NCBI RefSeq assembly: GCF_006874465.1
Contig: NZ_VIRL01000001.1
Span: 248,001 to 312,000, forward strand
Source: Microbispora bryophytorum
GTDB taxonomy: Bacteria > Actinomycetota > Actinomycetes > Streptosporangiales > Streptosporangiaceae
Direction of reading: 5' to 3'
DNA: 64,000 nt
Shown: positions 54,785-64,000 of the stretch, in pieces
Layout: the number at the start of each line of letters is the position of its first letter
Position numbering within the stretch: position 1 is the first letter of the stretch
The notes under the pieces: model-generated
Told to the model about the DNA's origin: nothing
What the model saw: the letters and a program-made list of their open reading frames with translations, nothing else
Database searches by the model: none
Position numbers and translations under genes: made by a program

Positions 54785-56509
54785 CTACGGTCGCGGCGCA
54801 CCGGCGGATCGGGCCACAGTGCCACGGGTGGGGTCCGCCGGATCCGGTATCTCGCACCATGCCGGAGGCCAGACGCGCGCGACCGCGGTGGTGCGCGGAA
54901 AGGTGACACCGGACAGGTCACCGCCGCCGATGTCGGCGCCGTCGAAATTCACAGAGCCCTTGAAGTGCGTGTCCGCCACGTCCAGACGTTGGAGGCCGCG
55001 CGGTTCCCTTCCCTGAACCCGAACCGTAAGCGCTCTGATGCTGCGCCGGACGACTGACACGCCTTCGTGCTCCGCTTCGAAATGCACGGCGGCCGCCCCG
55101 GGGTCGGTCTTGTACGCGATGCCGCGCGACGCCGTACCGGCGAAGGACGCGTCGTCGAGGAACGCGCAGTGCCGGAAACCGGCCCGGCCGAAGAACGTCC
55201 CTTCGAAGGAGGCGGGACCGGCGAAGTCCGAATAGCGGAAACGAACACCGCAGCGGAAGATCGCGAAGCCGAAGTTCAAGCTGCCTTCGAAGGCCACGCC
55301 TTCGAAGTGCCCCAGGAAGAACTCGCTGTCTTCGAAGCTCGTGAGGCCGCCATCGAAGCTCGCGTCGGTGAACCTCGCCGTGCCGAAGCGGGCCCCGCTG
55401 AAGTCGGCGTCCGTGAACGTCGCTTCACGGAAGTCGGTGTCGAACCTGAACAACGCGTACGCGAAGCCCGCCCCGCCCCGGAACTCGGCTCCCGTGAAGT
55501 CCGCTCCGAAAAACGCCGCGGCGCCGAAGTCGGCGAAGCCCCGGAACTCGGCGCCGGTGAAGACCGCCCTGCTGCGGAAGCGGCAGCCGGTGAAGTCCGT
55601 CCTGCCGGAGAAGACCGCCTGCTCGAAGCTCGCCGCCTCGACCTCGCTGCCGCTCACGTCGAAGTCGACCAGAGACGCTCTCGTGAGGTCGACGGCGACG
55701 CCCGGCCAGTGATCGCCGTCGTCGCCTTCGCCGGACGCGCCACCGGAGGACTTCAGATGGCGGACGACGATCCGCTGTGCGGTGAGACGGGCCTCCAGGT
55801 CCGGCGAGTGCTCCTGGCCCGGGGCGTGGTCCCCGATGTCGCCCGCGCCCCCGGCCGGCTCGCGTGCCCGGTCCGCCGCGTCACCCGCCGCGCCTCCCGG
55901 CAGGGGGGCCCGCAGGTACGCGCAGAGCACATCCATGACGGCCTGGCGGTGCTCAGGGTTGTTCCGGCCCAGCCGCTCCAGGGCGTACATGGCTGCGATG
56001 CGCACGCCCGGGTTGCCGGAGCCGAGCTGGTCCACGGCCTTCGAGTAGAGCTCGGTGACCCGCTTCTCCGTCGCGTCGTACTCCTGGTAGACCTGCGTGC
56101 GCTCACCCAGCCACTGGCGGCGGACGGCGAGGAGGAGCGCCACGCCTCCGGCAGCTCCCGCGCCCACCGTCAAGCCGCTCTTGATCGCGTCCAGCCGAAG
56201 TGCGGGATCCGCTCCCGCGATCGCCGTGAGGGCGGTCGTGGCGATCCAGGTCGAGACCGCGACGCCGATGAGGCCGCCGACGATCCACCAGACCGACAGC
56301 ACCCGCATCGGGGAGGGCGACGTCCGCGTGGACCTCGAGTTCGTGGCCAGCAGTACGAGCCCGGCCAGCAACAGGACCAGCCCGCCGAGGGCGAGCACGC
56401 CGCCGGGCGGTAGGCGCGCGAGAAGGCCGGGAACGTCAATCCAGCGCGCGGCGAGGACGACGGCGGCCAGCCCTGCGAGCAGAGCTGCGGCCCCCGTGGC
56501 CTTGCGCAT
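54785..56509 (-). CDS. Pentapeptide-repeat membrane protein
   Basis: 574 residues. Two hydrophobic pairs at the N-terminus (AALLAGLAAVVLAA; GVLALGGLVLLLAGLVLLAT; VWWIVGGLIGVAVSTWIAT; GLTVGAGAAGGVALLLAV). A helical segment around residues 165-215 (LGSGNPGVRIAAMYALERLG, then EHRQAVMDVLCAYLRAPLP) resembles one HEAT-like or STAND-adjacent repeat. From about residue 290 a right-handed beta-helix of five-residue repeats (xxFxx, e.g. FTGAEFRGFADFGAAAF) extends to residue 470 and resumes at SVNFDGADIGGGDL. Family function unknown. ATG 56509 with GAGGG upstream. Confidence 0.85.
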   Translation of the reverse strand: MRKATGAAALLAGLAAVVLAARWIDVPGLLARLPPGGVLALGGLVLLLAGLVLLATNSRSTRTSPSPMRVLSVWWIVGGLIGVAVSTWIATTALTAIAGADPALRLDAIKSGLTVGAGAAGGVALLLAVRRQWLGERTQVYQEYDATEKRVTELYSKAVDQLGSGNPGVRIAAMYALERLGRNNPEHRQAVMDVLCAYLRAPLPGGAAGDAADRAREPAGGAGDIGDHAPGQEHSPDLEARLTAQRIVVRHLKSSGGASGEGDDGDHWPGVAVDLTRASLVDFDVSGSEVEAASFEQAVFSGRTDFTGCRFRSRAVFTGAEFRGFADFGAAAFFGADFTGAEFRGGAGFAYALFRFDTDFREATFTDADFSGARFGTARFTDASFDGGLTSFEDSEFFLGHFEGVAFEGSLNFGFAIFRCGVRFRYSDFAGPASFEGTFFGRAGFRHCAFLDDASFAGTASRGIAYKTDPGAAAVHFEAEHEGVSVVRRSIRALTVRVQGREPRGLQRLDVADTHFKGSVNFDGADIGGGDLSGVTFPRTTAVARVWPPAWCEIPDPADPTRGTVARSAGAPRP

Positions 56510-56678
56510 CCGCGTCCCTCTCGAATCCGTGCCGTGGCATGCGGCCCGTCCAGCGGCTCCCCACATGATCACGTACCCGTCCGACCGCGTAAAGGGGCCT
56601 CGGAAGCGGGACCCGGGAGCGGCGCCCAGGGCGATCACGGCGGGTGAACCGGAGAGCCTTCACAGCCGTGTAAGGGGC

Positions 56679-57179
56679 ATGAGAAAGCTCTGGCTCGTGG
56701 CCCTCCTCTTCCTGGTGGTCGCCTGCGGAGGGACCTCCTCCACCTCGGCCTCACCCGAGCAGCCCGAGGGCTCCCCCTCCGGCGCCGGGGTCGACCACCC
56801 CTCCCGTCCGCCGGCCCAGTCGCCGGGTACGGCCACCGGCGCACCGGCGGCCCCGTCCGGCGCGCCGAGCGGCACCCCGTCTCCCGTGACCCCGGCGGGG
56901 CCCACGCTGAACCCGCACACGGTCCCGTGGGAGAGCGCCACCCCCGCCGGCGACGGCCGGTCCCTCGACGTCGTGTGGTGGTCCGGGGTGGAGCCCTGCA
57001 ACGTGCTCGACCACGTCGAGGTGACCGAGACCGCGCGCGAGGTCACCGTCACCCTGTACGAGGGACAGGACCGGCGTTCGCCCGACGCCGTCTGCATCGC
57101 GATCGCCGTCCTGAAGACCACGAAGGTGCACCTCAAGGCCCCCCTCGGCGGCCGGAAGGTCGTGGACGGCGCGAAGTAG
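56679..57179 (+). CDS. Putative secreted lipoprotein
   Basis: 166 residues. Signal peptide MRKLWLVALLFLVVACGGTS with a lipobox-type VVAC (Cys16). Then a Pro/Ser/Gly/Ala linker to residue 75, and a globular C-terminal part with two cysteines (WWSGVEPCNVLDHVEVTETA, DAVCIAIAVLKTTKVHLKAP) that could pair outside the cell. A short GTAAGGGGC lies directly before the ATG. No family recognised. Confidence 0.72.
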   Translation: MRKLWLVALLFLVVACGGTSSTSASPEQPEGSPSGAGVDHPSRPPAQSPGTATGAPAAPSGAPSGTPSPVTPAGPTLNPHTVPWESATPAGDGRSLDVVWWSGVEPCNVLDHVEVTETAREVTVTLYEGQDRRSPDAVCIAIAVLKTTKVHLKAPLGGRKVVDGAK

Positions 57180-57313
57180 GCCACCGAGCCGAACCGAGCC
57201 GGATGCGGCCGCGGCCGGGGGGCACGCCCACCGCCCGGGCTCCGGCCCCGGACGAGGCAGACAAAACAGTCCACACAAGTCGCGACGACGGGATGAAATC
57301 CGCGCGCTCCAGG

Positions 57314-57334
57314 GTTGAGCCCCATAGACTCAAG
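57314..57334. promoter_or_regulatory. HAIR element 1 (HspR operator)
   Basis: GTTGAGC, 7 bases, ACTCAAG. Matches the HspR-associated inverted repeat CTTGAGT-N7-ACTCAAG with two mismatches in the left arm. Lies just upstream of the dnaK -35 box. Confidence 0.82.
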
Positions 57335-57338
57335 CTGT

Positions 57339-57366
57339 TTGACAGACCCCTCGGCGGGGCTAGTAT
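57339..57366 (+). promoter_or_regulatory. dnaK operon promoter
   Basis: TTGACA (57339-57344), 16-base spacer, TAGTAT (57361-57366): a near-consensus housekeeping sigma promoter placed between two HAIR elements. Transcription would begin around 57373, inside the second HAIR element, about 35 bases before the dnaK ATG. Confidence 0.8.
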
Positions 57367-57386
57367 TTGAGTCTGACCGACTCAAC
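57366..57386. promoter_or_regulatory. HAIR element 2 (HspR operator)
   Basis: TTTGAGT, 7 bases, ACTCAAC: six of seven positions paired. Overlaps the end of the -10 box and the expected transcription start, so HspR binding here would block RNA polymerase directly. Confidence 0.84.
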
Positions 57387-57407
57387 TTTGACTACAAGGA
57401 CGTACTC

Positions 57408-59269
<1,862 letters not shown>

Positions 59270-59273
<4 letters not shown>

Positions 59274-59911
59274 GCCCGCGTGAGAACGGCTCCGAGGAGG
59301 AGCCGGTGATCCGCGACAACCGCAAGATCGACCCGGAGACCGGCCAGGCCCGCGACTCCGCCGGGGACGCGCCCGAGGGCGCCCCCGGCGACCCGGGCAC
59401 GCAGACGACGGCGGCGGCCGCCGACGGGTCCGCGACGGACCTGCTCGCCGAGCGCACCGCCGATCTGCAGCGGCTCCAAGCGGAGTTCAGCAACTACCGC
59501 AAGCGGGTCGAGCGCGACCGGATCGCCGTCAGGGAACAGGCCGTCGCGAGCGTGCTCACCGAGCTGCTGCCGGTGCTCGACGACATCGGCCGAGCCCGCG
59601 ACCACGGCGAGCTCACCGGCGGCTTCGCGAAGGTGAGCGAGTCGCTGGAGGCAGCCGTCGGCAAGCTGGGTCTGACCGCGTACGGCGCGAAGGGCGACCC
59701 CTTCGACCCGACCGTCCACGAGGCCCTGCTGCACAGCTACTCGGCGGAGGTGACCGAGCCGACGTGCGTCGAGATCCTCCAGCCGGGCTACCGGATCAAC
59801 GAGCGGATCCTGCGCGCCGCCCGCGTCGCCGTCGCCGAGCCGAGCGAGGAGACGGCGACGGAGGAGACGGCGGCCGGCTCCGGCGAGTCCGGCGGACCGG
59901 ACCAGAACTGA
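59270..59911 (+). CDS. grpE: Nucleotide exchange factor GrpE
   Basis: 213 residues. Disordered acidic N-terminus, a coiled-coil ([20 protein letters not shown], then [20 protein letters not shown]), and the beta domain with [20 protein letters not shown] and [20 protein letters not shown]. Releases ADP from DnaK. GTG start overlaps the dnaK stop by four bases. Confidence 0.96.
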
Positions 59912-59920
59912 AAGCGCGGA

Positions 59921-59954
59921 GGTCTCTCCCGATCGGCGAAGATCGGGAGAGACC
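59921..59954 (+). ncRNA. Perfect 14-bp hairpin between grpE and dnaJ
   Basis: GGTCTCTCCCGATC (59921-59934), loop GGCGAA, then the exact complement GATCGGGAGAGACC (59941-59954). It starts 10 bases after the grpE stop and is followed by 70 GC-rich bases and the dnaJ ribosome site. No run of T follows. May act as an mRNA processing or stability element, a partial terminator that lowers dnaJ expression, or a translational control; none is shown. Confidence 0.6.
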
Positions 59955-60024
59955 CGCGAGGGCGCCCGCGACGACAGCCGCGGGCACACTGAATCACTCC
60001 CCTTTCGTGCGAAGGAAGCAATAG

Positions 60025-61194
60025 ATGAGCACCAAGGACTACTTGGAAAAGGACTACTACGCCGTCCTTGGTGTGCCCAAGACCGCGAGCGCGGAGGAGA
60101 TCAAGAAGGCCTACCGCAAGCTCGCCCGCCAGTACCACCCCGACGCCAACCCGGGGAACAAGGAGACCGAGGAGAAGTTCAAGGAGGTCTCCGAGGCGTA
60201 CGACGTGCTCTCCGACGCCAAGCGGCGCAAGGAGTACGACGAGGCGCGCACGCTCTTCGGGTCGGGGCTCGGCGGTTACGCGGGCGCGGGCGGGACCCGG
60301 GCCGGCGGCAACTTCAACTTCGACCTCGGCGACCTGTTCGGCGGCTCGGGGTCGGGTGAGCGGATCGGGGACCTGTTCGGGGGGTTGTTCAACCGGGGCG
60401 GAGCGGGCACGCGCACGACCACCGCCCGCCCACGGCGCGGCCAGGACGTCGAGTCGGAGGTGACGCTCGCCTTCGGCGAGGCGGTCGACGGCACCACCGT
60501 GTCACTCCGGCTCACCAGTTCGGCCGCCTGCACCGCCTGCGGCGGCACGGGGGCGAAGGCGGGCACCACCCCACGGGTCTGCCCGACCTGCGAGGGAACC
60601 GGGGCGGCCAGCCGCAACCTCGGCAACTTCGCCTTTTCCGAGCCGTGCCGCGACTGCCGCGGCCGGGGCCTGGTGGTCGACGACCCCTGCCCCGTCTGCG
60701 AGGGCAGCGGGCGCGGCAAGAGCACCCGTACGATCCAGGCCCGCATCCCCGCCGGGGTCGGCGACGGCCAGCGCATCAGGATCAAGGGCAAGGGCGCGCC
60801 CGGTGAGAACGGCGGTCCTGCCGGCGACCTCTACGTGCTGGTCCACGTCAAGCCGCACCCCGTGTTCGGGCGCAGCGGGGAGAACCTGACCGTCACGGTC
60901 CCCGTCACCTTCCCCGAGGCCGCGCTCGGCGCCGAGATCAAGGTGCCAACGCTCGGGGGGATGCCGGTGACCCTGCGCATCCCGGAGGGAACGCCCAACG
61001 GACGGACGTTCCGGGTGCGCGGCCGAGGGGCCTCCCGCAAAGACGGCACGAAGGGCGACCTGCTGGTCACCGTCCAGGTCACGGTGCCCCAGACCCTCGA
61101 CGACAAGGCCCGCGCGGCCCTTGAGGAGTTCAGGAACGCCACGGAGGGCCAGGACCTTCGCGAAGAGCTGATCAAGCAGGCCAGAAGCGAGTGA
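60025..61194 (+). CDS. dnaJ: Chaperone DnaJ (DnaJ1, type I)
   Basis: 389 residues. J domain with the HPD motif in [11 protein letters not shown], a Gly/Phe region ([20 protein letters not shown]), four zinc-finger motifs [32 protein letters not shown], and C-terminal peptide-binding domains. It stimulates DnaK ATPase and delivers substrates. ATG 60025 with GAAGGAAG upstream. Confidence 0.97.
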   Translation: MSTKDYLEKDYYAVLGVPKTASAEEIKKAYRKLARQYHPDANPGNKETEEKFKEVSEAYDVLSDAKRRKEYDEARTLFGSGLGGYAGAGGTRAGGNFNFDLGDLFGGSGSGERIGDLFGGLFNRGGAGTRTTTARPRRGQDVESEVTLAFGEAVDGTTVSLRLTSSAACTACGGTGAKAGTTPRVCPTCEGTGAASRNLGNFAFSEPCRDCRGRGLVVDDPCPVCEGSGRGKSTRTIQARIPAGVGDGQRIRIKGKGAPGENGGPAGDLYVLVHVKPHPVFGRSGENLTVTVPVTFPEAALGAEIKVPTLGGMPVTLRIPEGTPNGRTFRVRGRGASRKDGTKGDLLVTVQVTVPQTLDDKARAALEEFRNATEGQDLREELIKQARSE

Positions 61195-61198
61195 GCCG

Positions 61199-61546
61199 AT
61201 GGATGCCAGGTTTTTCGACATCTCCGACGACACCCCCGTCTATGTGATCTCCGTAGCCGCCCAGCTGTCCGGGCTGCACCCGCAGACGCTCCGCCAGTAC
61301 GACCGGCTCGGGCTCGTCAGCCCCGGCCGTACGGCAGGGCGGGGGCGGCTGTACTCGACAAGGGACATCGTGCTTCTGCGCGAGGTCCAGCGGCTCTCCC
61401 AGGAGCACGGCATCAACCTCGCCGGCATCAAGCGCATCCTCGAACTCGAAACCGAGAACATGCGCCTGCACGAGGAGGTCACCCGGCTCAGGGGTGAGCT
61501 CGCCATGCTGCGGGCACTGGTCCGCTACGAACTGCCACCTGCCTGA
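61199..61546 (+). CDS. hspR: HspR, MerR-family heat-shock repressor
   Basis: 115 residues. MerR DNA-binding domain: [40 protein letters not shown], then the dimer helix ([20 protein letters not shown]) with a leucine-rich end. It binds the two HAIR elements upstream of dnaK and so controls its own operon, using DnaK as co-repressor. Lies 4 bases after dnaJ. Confidence 0.95.
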   Translation: MDARFFDISDDTPVYVISVAAQLSGLHPQTLRQYDRLGLVSPGRTAGRGRLYSTRDIVLLREVQRLSQEHGINLAGIKRILELETENMRLHEEVTRLRGELAMLRALVRYELPPA

Positions 61547-61569
61547 TCGGCGAAACGAGGCATTCACAT

Positions 61570-64000
61570 ATGGACTACAAGTTCACTCAGAAGAGCCAGG
61601 AGGCTCTGTCCGCGGCCGTCCGGCGCGCCGCGGCCGACGGCAACCCCGAGGTCGCGCCCGCGCATCTGCTGACGACCCTGCTGGCGCAGAACGGCGGCAT
61701 CGCCGGGTCGCTGCTGCAGGCCGTCGGCGCGGACCCCCGGCAGTTGCGCACGCAGGCCGAGGAGCTGCTCGGCCGGCTGCCGAAGGCGCAGGGCTCCACC
61801 GTGAGCGCGCCGTCGAGCTCCCGCCAGTTGCTGACCGTGCTCAACACCGCGGCGCAGCGGGCCAAGCAGCTTGAGGACGAGTACGTCTCGACCGAGCACC
61901 TGCTCGTCGGGCTCGCCACCGACGGCGGGCAGGTCGCCGACCTGCTGAAGGCCGCGGGCGCCTCCCCTAACGCACTGCTTGAGGCGTTCGAGAAGGTCCG
62001 CGGGCACGCCAGGGTGACCAGCGAGACGCCCGAGGACACCTACCAGGCGCTGGAGAAGTACGGCGTCGACCTCACCGAGCAGGCGCGTGCCGGCAAGCTC
62101 GACCCGGTGATCGGCCGCGACAGCGAGATCCGCCGGGTCATCCAGGTGCTGTCGCGCCGCACCAAGAACAACCCCGTGCTGATCGGCGAGCCCGGCGTCG
62201 GCAAGACCGCCGTGGTCGACGGCCTCGCCCAGCGGATCGTCGCGGGCGACGTGCCCGAGAGCCTGCGCAACAAGCGCCTGGTCGCGCTCGACCTCGGCGC
62301 GATGGTCGCGGGCGCGAAGTATCGCGGCGAGTTCGAGGAACGCCTCAAGGCCGTGCTCAACGAGATCAAGGAGAGCAACGGCCAGGTCGTGACGTTCATC
62401 GACGAGCTGCACACGATGGTCGGCGCGGGCGCCGCCGAGGGCGCGATGGACGCGGGCAACATGCTCAAGCCCATGCTGGCCCGCGGCGAGCTGCGCATGA
62501 TCGGCGCCACCACGCTCGACGAGTATCGCGAGCGCATCGAGAAGGACCCGGCCCTGGAGCGGCGGTTCCAGCAGGTCTACGTCGGCGAGCCCACCGTCGA
62601 GGACACGATCGCGATCCTGCGCGGGCTCAAGGGCCGATACGAGGCGCACCACCAGGTGCAGATCTCCGACAGCGCCCTGGTCGCCGCCGCGACGCTCTCC
62701 GACCGCTACATCACGGCTCGTTTCCTTCCCGACAAGGCGATCGACCTGGTGGACGAGTCGATGTCGCGGCTGCGGATGGAGATCGACTCTCGGCCGGTGG
62801 AGATCGACCAGCTCCAGCGCAGCGTGGACCGCCTGAAGATGGAGGAGCTCGCGCTCGCCAAGGAGACCGACGAGGCCAGCCGGCAGCGCCTGGAGAAGCT
62901 CCGCGAGGAGCTGGCCAACCGGCAGGAGGACCTCAACGCCCTGGTCAGCCGGTGGGAGCGGGAGAAGGCCGGCCTCAACAAGGTCGGTGAGCTGAAGAAG
63001 CGGCTCGACGAGGCGCGCGGCGCGGCCGAGCGGGCCCAGCGCGACGGCGACTTCGAGGCCGCGTCGCGGCTCATGTACGGCGACGTCCCCCGCCTGGAGA
63101 AGGAGCTCGCCGAGGCCACCAAGGCCGCCGAGACGGCGGAGGCCGAGGCCGAGCCGATGGTGAAGGAGGAGGTCGGCCCCGACGACATCGCCGAGGTCAT
63201 CTCCTCGTGGACCGGCATCCCCGCCGGGCGGCTGCTGGAGGGCGAGACCGCCAAGCTGCTGCGGATGGAGGACGAGCTGGGCGAGCGCCTGATCGGCCAG
63301 CGCCAGGCCGTCCAGGCCGTCTCCGACGCCGTACGGCGTGCCCGGGCGGGCATCGCCGACCCTGACCGGCCGACCGGCTCGTTCCTCTTCCTCGGCCCGA
63401 CCGGTGTCGGCAAGACCGAGCTGGCCAAGGCGCTCGCGGAGTTCCTGTTCGACGACGAGCGGGCCATGACCCGCATCGACATGAGCGAGTACAGCGAGAA
63501 GCACAGCGTGGCCCGTCTGGTCGGCGCGCCACCCGGCTACGTCGGCTACGAGGAGGGCGGCCAGCTCACCGAGGCCGTGCGGCGCAGGCCGTACACCGTG
63601 GTGCTGCTCGACGAGATCGAGAAGGCCCATCCCGAGGTCTTCGACATCCTGCTGCAGGTGCTCGACGACGGCCGGCTCACCGACGGGCAGGGCCGCACGG
63701 TCGACTTCCGCAACACGATCCTGATCCTCACCTCGAACATCGGCTCGCAGTTCCTCGTGGACCCCACGATGGAGAACGAGGCCAAGCGCCAGGCGGTCAT
63801 GAACGCGGTGCGGGCGTCGTTCAAGCCCGAGTTCCTCAACCGGCTCGATGACATCATCGTGTTCGACGCGCTGGGCACCGAGGAGCTGTCGCAGATCGTG
63901 GACCTGCAGGTCGCCCGGCTCGCGCGGCGCCTGTCGGACCGGCGGCTGAAGCTGACCGTCACGCCCGCCGCCCGCGACTGGCTCGCGCTGACCGGCTACG
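61570..64000 (+). CDS. clpB: ATP-dependent disaggregase ClpB, C-terminus outside window
   Basis: 810 codons are visible; the typical length is about 860, so roughly 50 residues are missing. N-domain ([20 protein letters not shown]), AAA1 with [20 protein letters not shown] and [20 protein letters not shown], the coiled-coil M-domain (about residues 400-530), and AAA2 with [19 protein letters not shown] and [19 protein letters not shown]. Reactivates aggregated proteins with DnaK. ATG 61570 lies 23 bases after hspR, so it is in the HspR operon. Confidence 0.97.
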   Translation, partial: MDYKFTQKSQEALSAAVRRAAADGNPEVAPAHLLTTLLAQNGGIAGSLLQAVGADPRQLRTQAEELLGRLPKAQGSTVSAPSSSRQLLTVLNTAAQRAKQLEDEYVSTEHLLVGLATDGGQVADLLKAAGASPNALLEAFEKVRGHARVTSETPEDTYQALEKYGVDLTEQARAGKLDPVIGRDSEIRRVIQVLSRRTKNNPVLIGEPGVGKTAVVDGLAQRIVAGDVPESLRNKRLVALDLGAMVAGAKYRGEFEERLKAVLNEIKESNGQVVTFIDELHTMVGAGAAEGAMDAGNMLKPMLARGELRMIGATTLDEYRERIEKDPALERRFQQVYVGEPTVEDTIAILRGLKGRYEAHHQVQISDSALVAAATLSDRYITARFLPDKAIDLVDESMSRLRMEIDSRPVEIDQLQRSVDRLKMEELALAKETDEASRQRLEKLREELANRQEDLNALVSRWEREKAGLNKVGELKKRLDEARGAAERAQRDGDFEAASRLMYGDVPRLEKELAEATKAAETAEAEAEPMVKEEVGPDDIAEVISSWTGIPAGRLLEGETAKLLRMEDELGERLIGQRQAVQAVSDAVRRARAGIADPDRPTGSFLFLGPTGVGKTELAKALAEFLFDDERAMTRIDMSEYSEKHSVARLVGAPPGYVGYEEGGQLTEAVRRRPYTVVLLDEIEKAHPEVFDILLQVLDDGRLTDGQGRTVDFRNTILILTSNIGSQFLVDPTMENEAKRQAVMNAVRASFKPEFLNRLDDIIVFDALGTEELSQIVDLQVARLARRLSDRRLKLTVTPAARDWLALTGY

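Noticed and set aside
59921..59954. Standard intrinsic terminator after grpE
   Set aside because: No T-run follows and dnaJ-hspR-clpB downstream lack another visible promoter, so full termination is unlikely.
61564..63630. A 688-codon minus-strand frame opposite clpB
   Set aside because: Leu/Gly/Asp-rich shadow; the plus strand codes unmistakable ClpB.

Overview
The window is one contiguous stretch of a high-GC actinobacterial chromosome. Everything fits a sporulating, mycelial actinomycete, most likely order Streptosporangiales: developmental regulators of the BldC and BldN type, very high GC at third codon positions with rare TTA codons, menaquinone respiration, a Rex redox repressor with TTGTGAA-N4-TTCACAA operators, an HspR/HAIR heat-shock operon, and an actinobacterial proC to acyltransferase neighbourhood. 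I cannot fix the genus. I saw no rRNA or tRNA genes, no CRISPR array and no intact mobile element.

Layout. 1-17950 (minus strand): the start of a polyprenyl diphosphate synthase gene, the full 14-subunit NADH:quinone oxidoreductase operon (nuoA-N), a possible 55-codon gene, a menaquinone-reductase-like flavoprotein (menJ type) and menG. A perfect Rex operator lies just upstream of menJ. 18052-21863: a secreted beta-propeller protein, DUF4229, bldC, a small hypothetical, an unusual HExxH metallopeptidase-like protein with repeats, and a PLDc_N protein. 21956-26879: system II cytochrome c maturation (ccsB, resB, ccdA, resA) with a histidine phosphatase. 26892-29276: a LysR/EamA divergent pair, a possible 37-codon gene and a Uma2 remnant. 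29278-37014: haem biosynthesis (hemL; then rex-hemA-hemC-hemD fusion-hemB and a prim-pol-like protein), with a second Rex operator upstream of rex. 37209-41841: glutaredoxin-like protein, a membrane/collagen-like/ABM-domain protein, a BldN-like sigma factor with a probable membrane anti-sigma factor, and a HAD phosphatase.

41993-51140: acyltransferase, epimerase, a 32-residue bTHX-like protein, an excisionase-type HTH protein, a phosphatase-like protein, AcuC-type deacetylase, a three-gene MacAB-like exporter and proC. 51248-54638: a divergent NmrA/AraC pair and a two-gene ABC-2 exporter with a palindrome over its start codon. 54785-57179: a pentapeptide-repeat membrane protein and a lipoprotein. 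57408-64000: dnaK-grpE-dnaJ-hspR-clpB behind a promoter flanked by two HAIR elements; clpB runs off the window.

The genes combine into a coherent respiratory theme. Menaquinone synthesis and tailoring, complex I, cytochrome c maturation and haem synthesis all sit within 37 kb, and two Rex operators link the complex I transcription unit and the haem operon to the NADH/NAD+ ratio. The least explained items are the 55-codon ORF coupled between menJ and nuoA, the repeat-rich metallopeptidase-like protein, the membrane/collagen-like/ABM protein, the TTA codon in the bldN homologue, the duplicated leader modules inside the nuo operon, and the 14-bp perfect hairpin between grpE and dnaJ.
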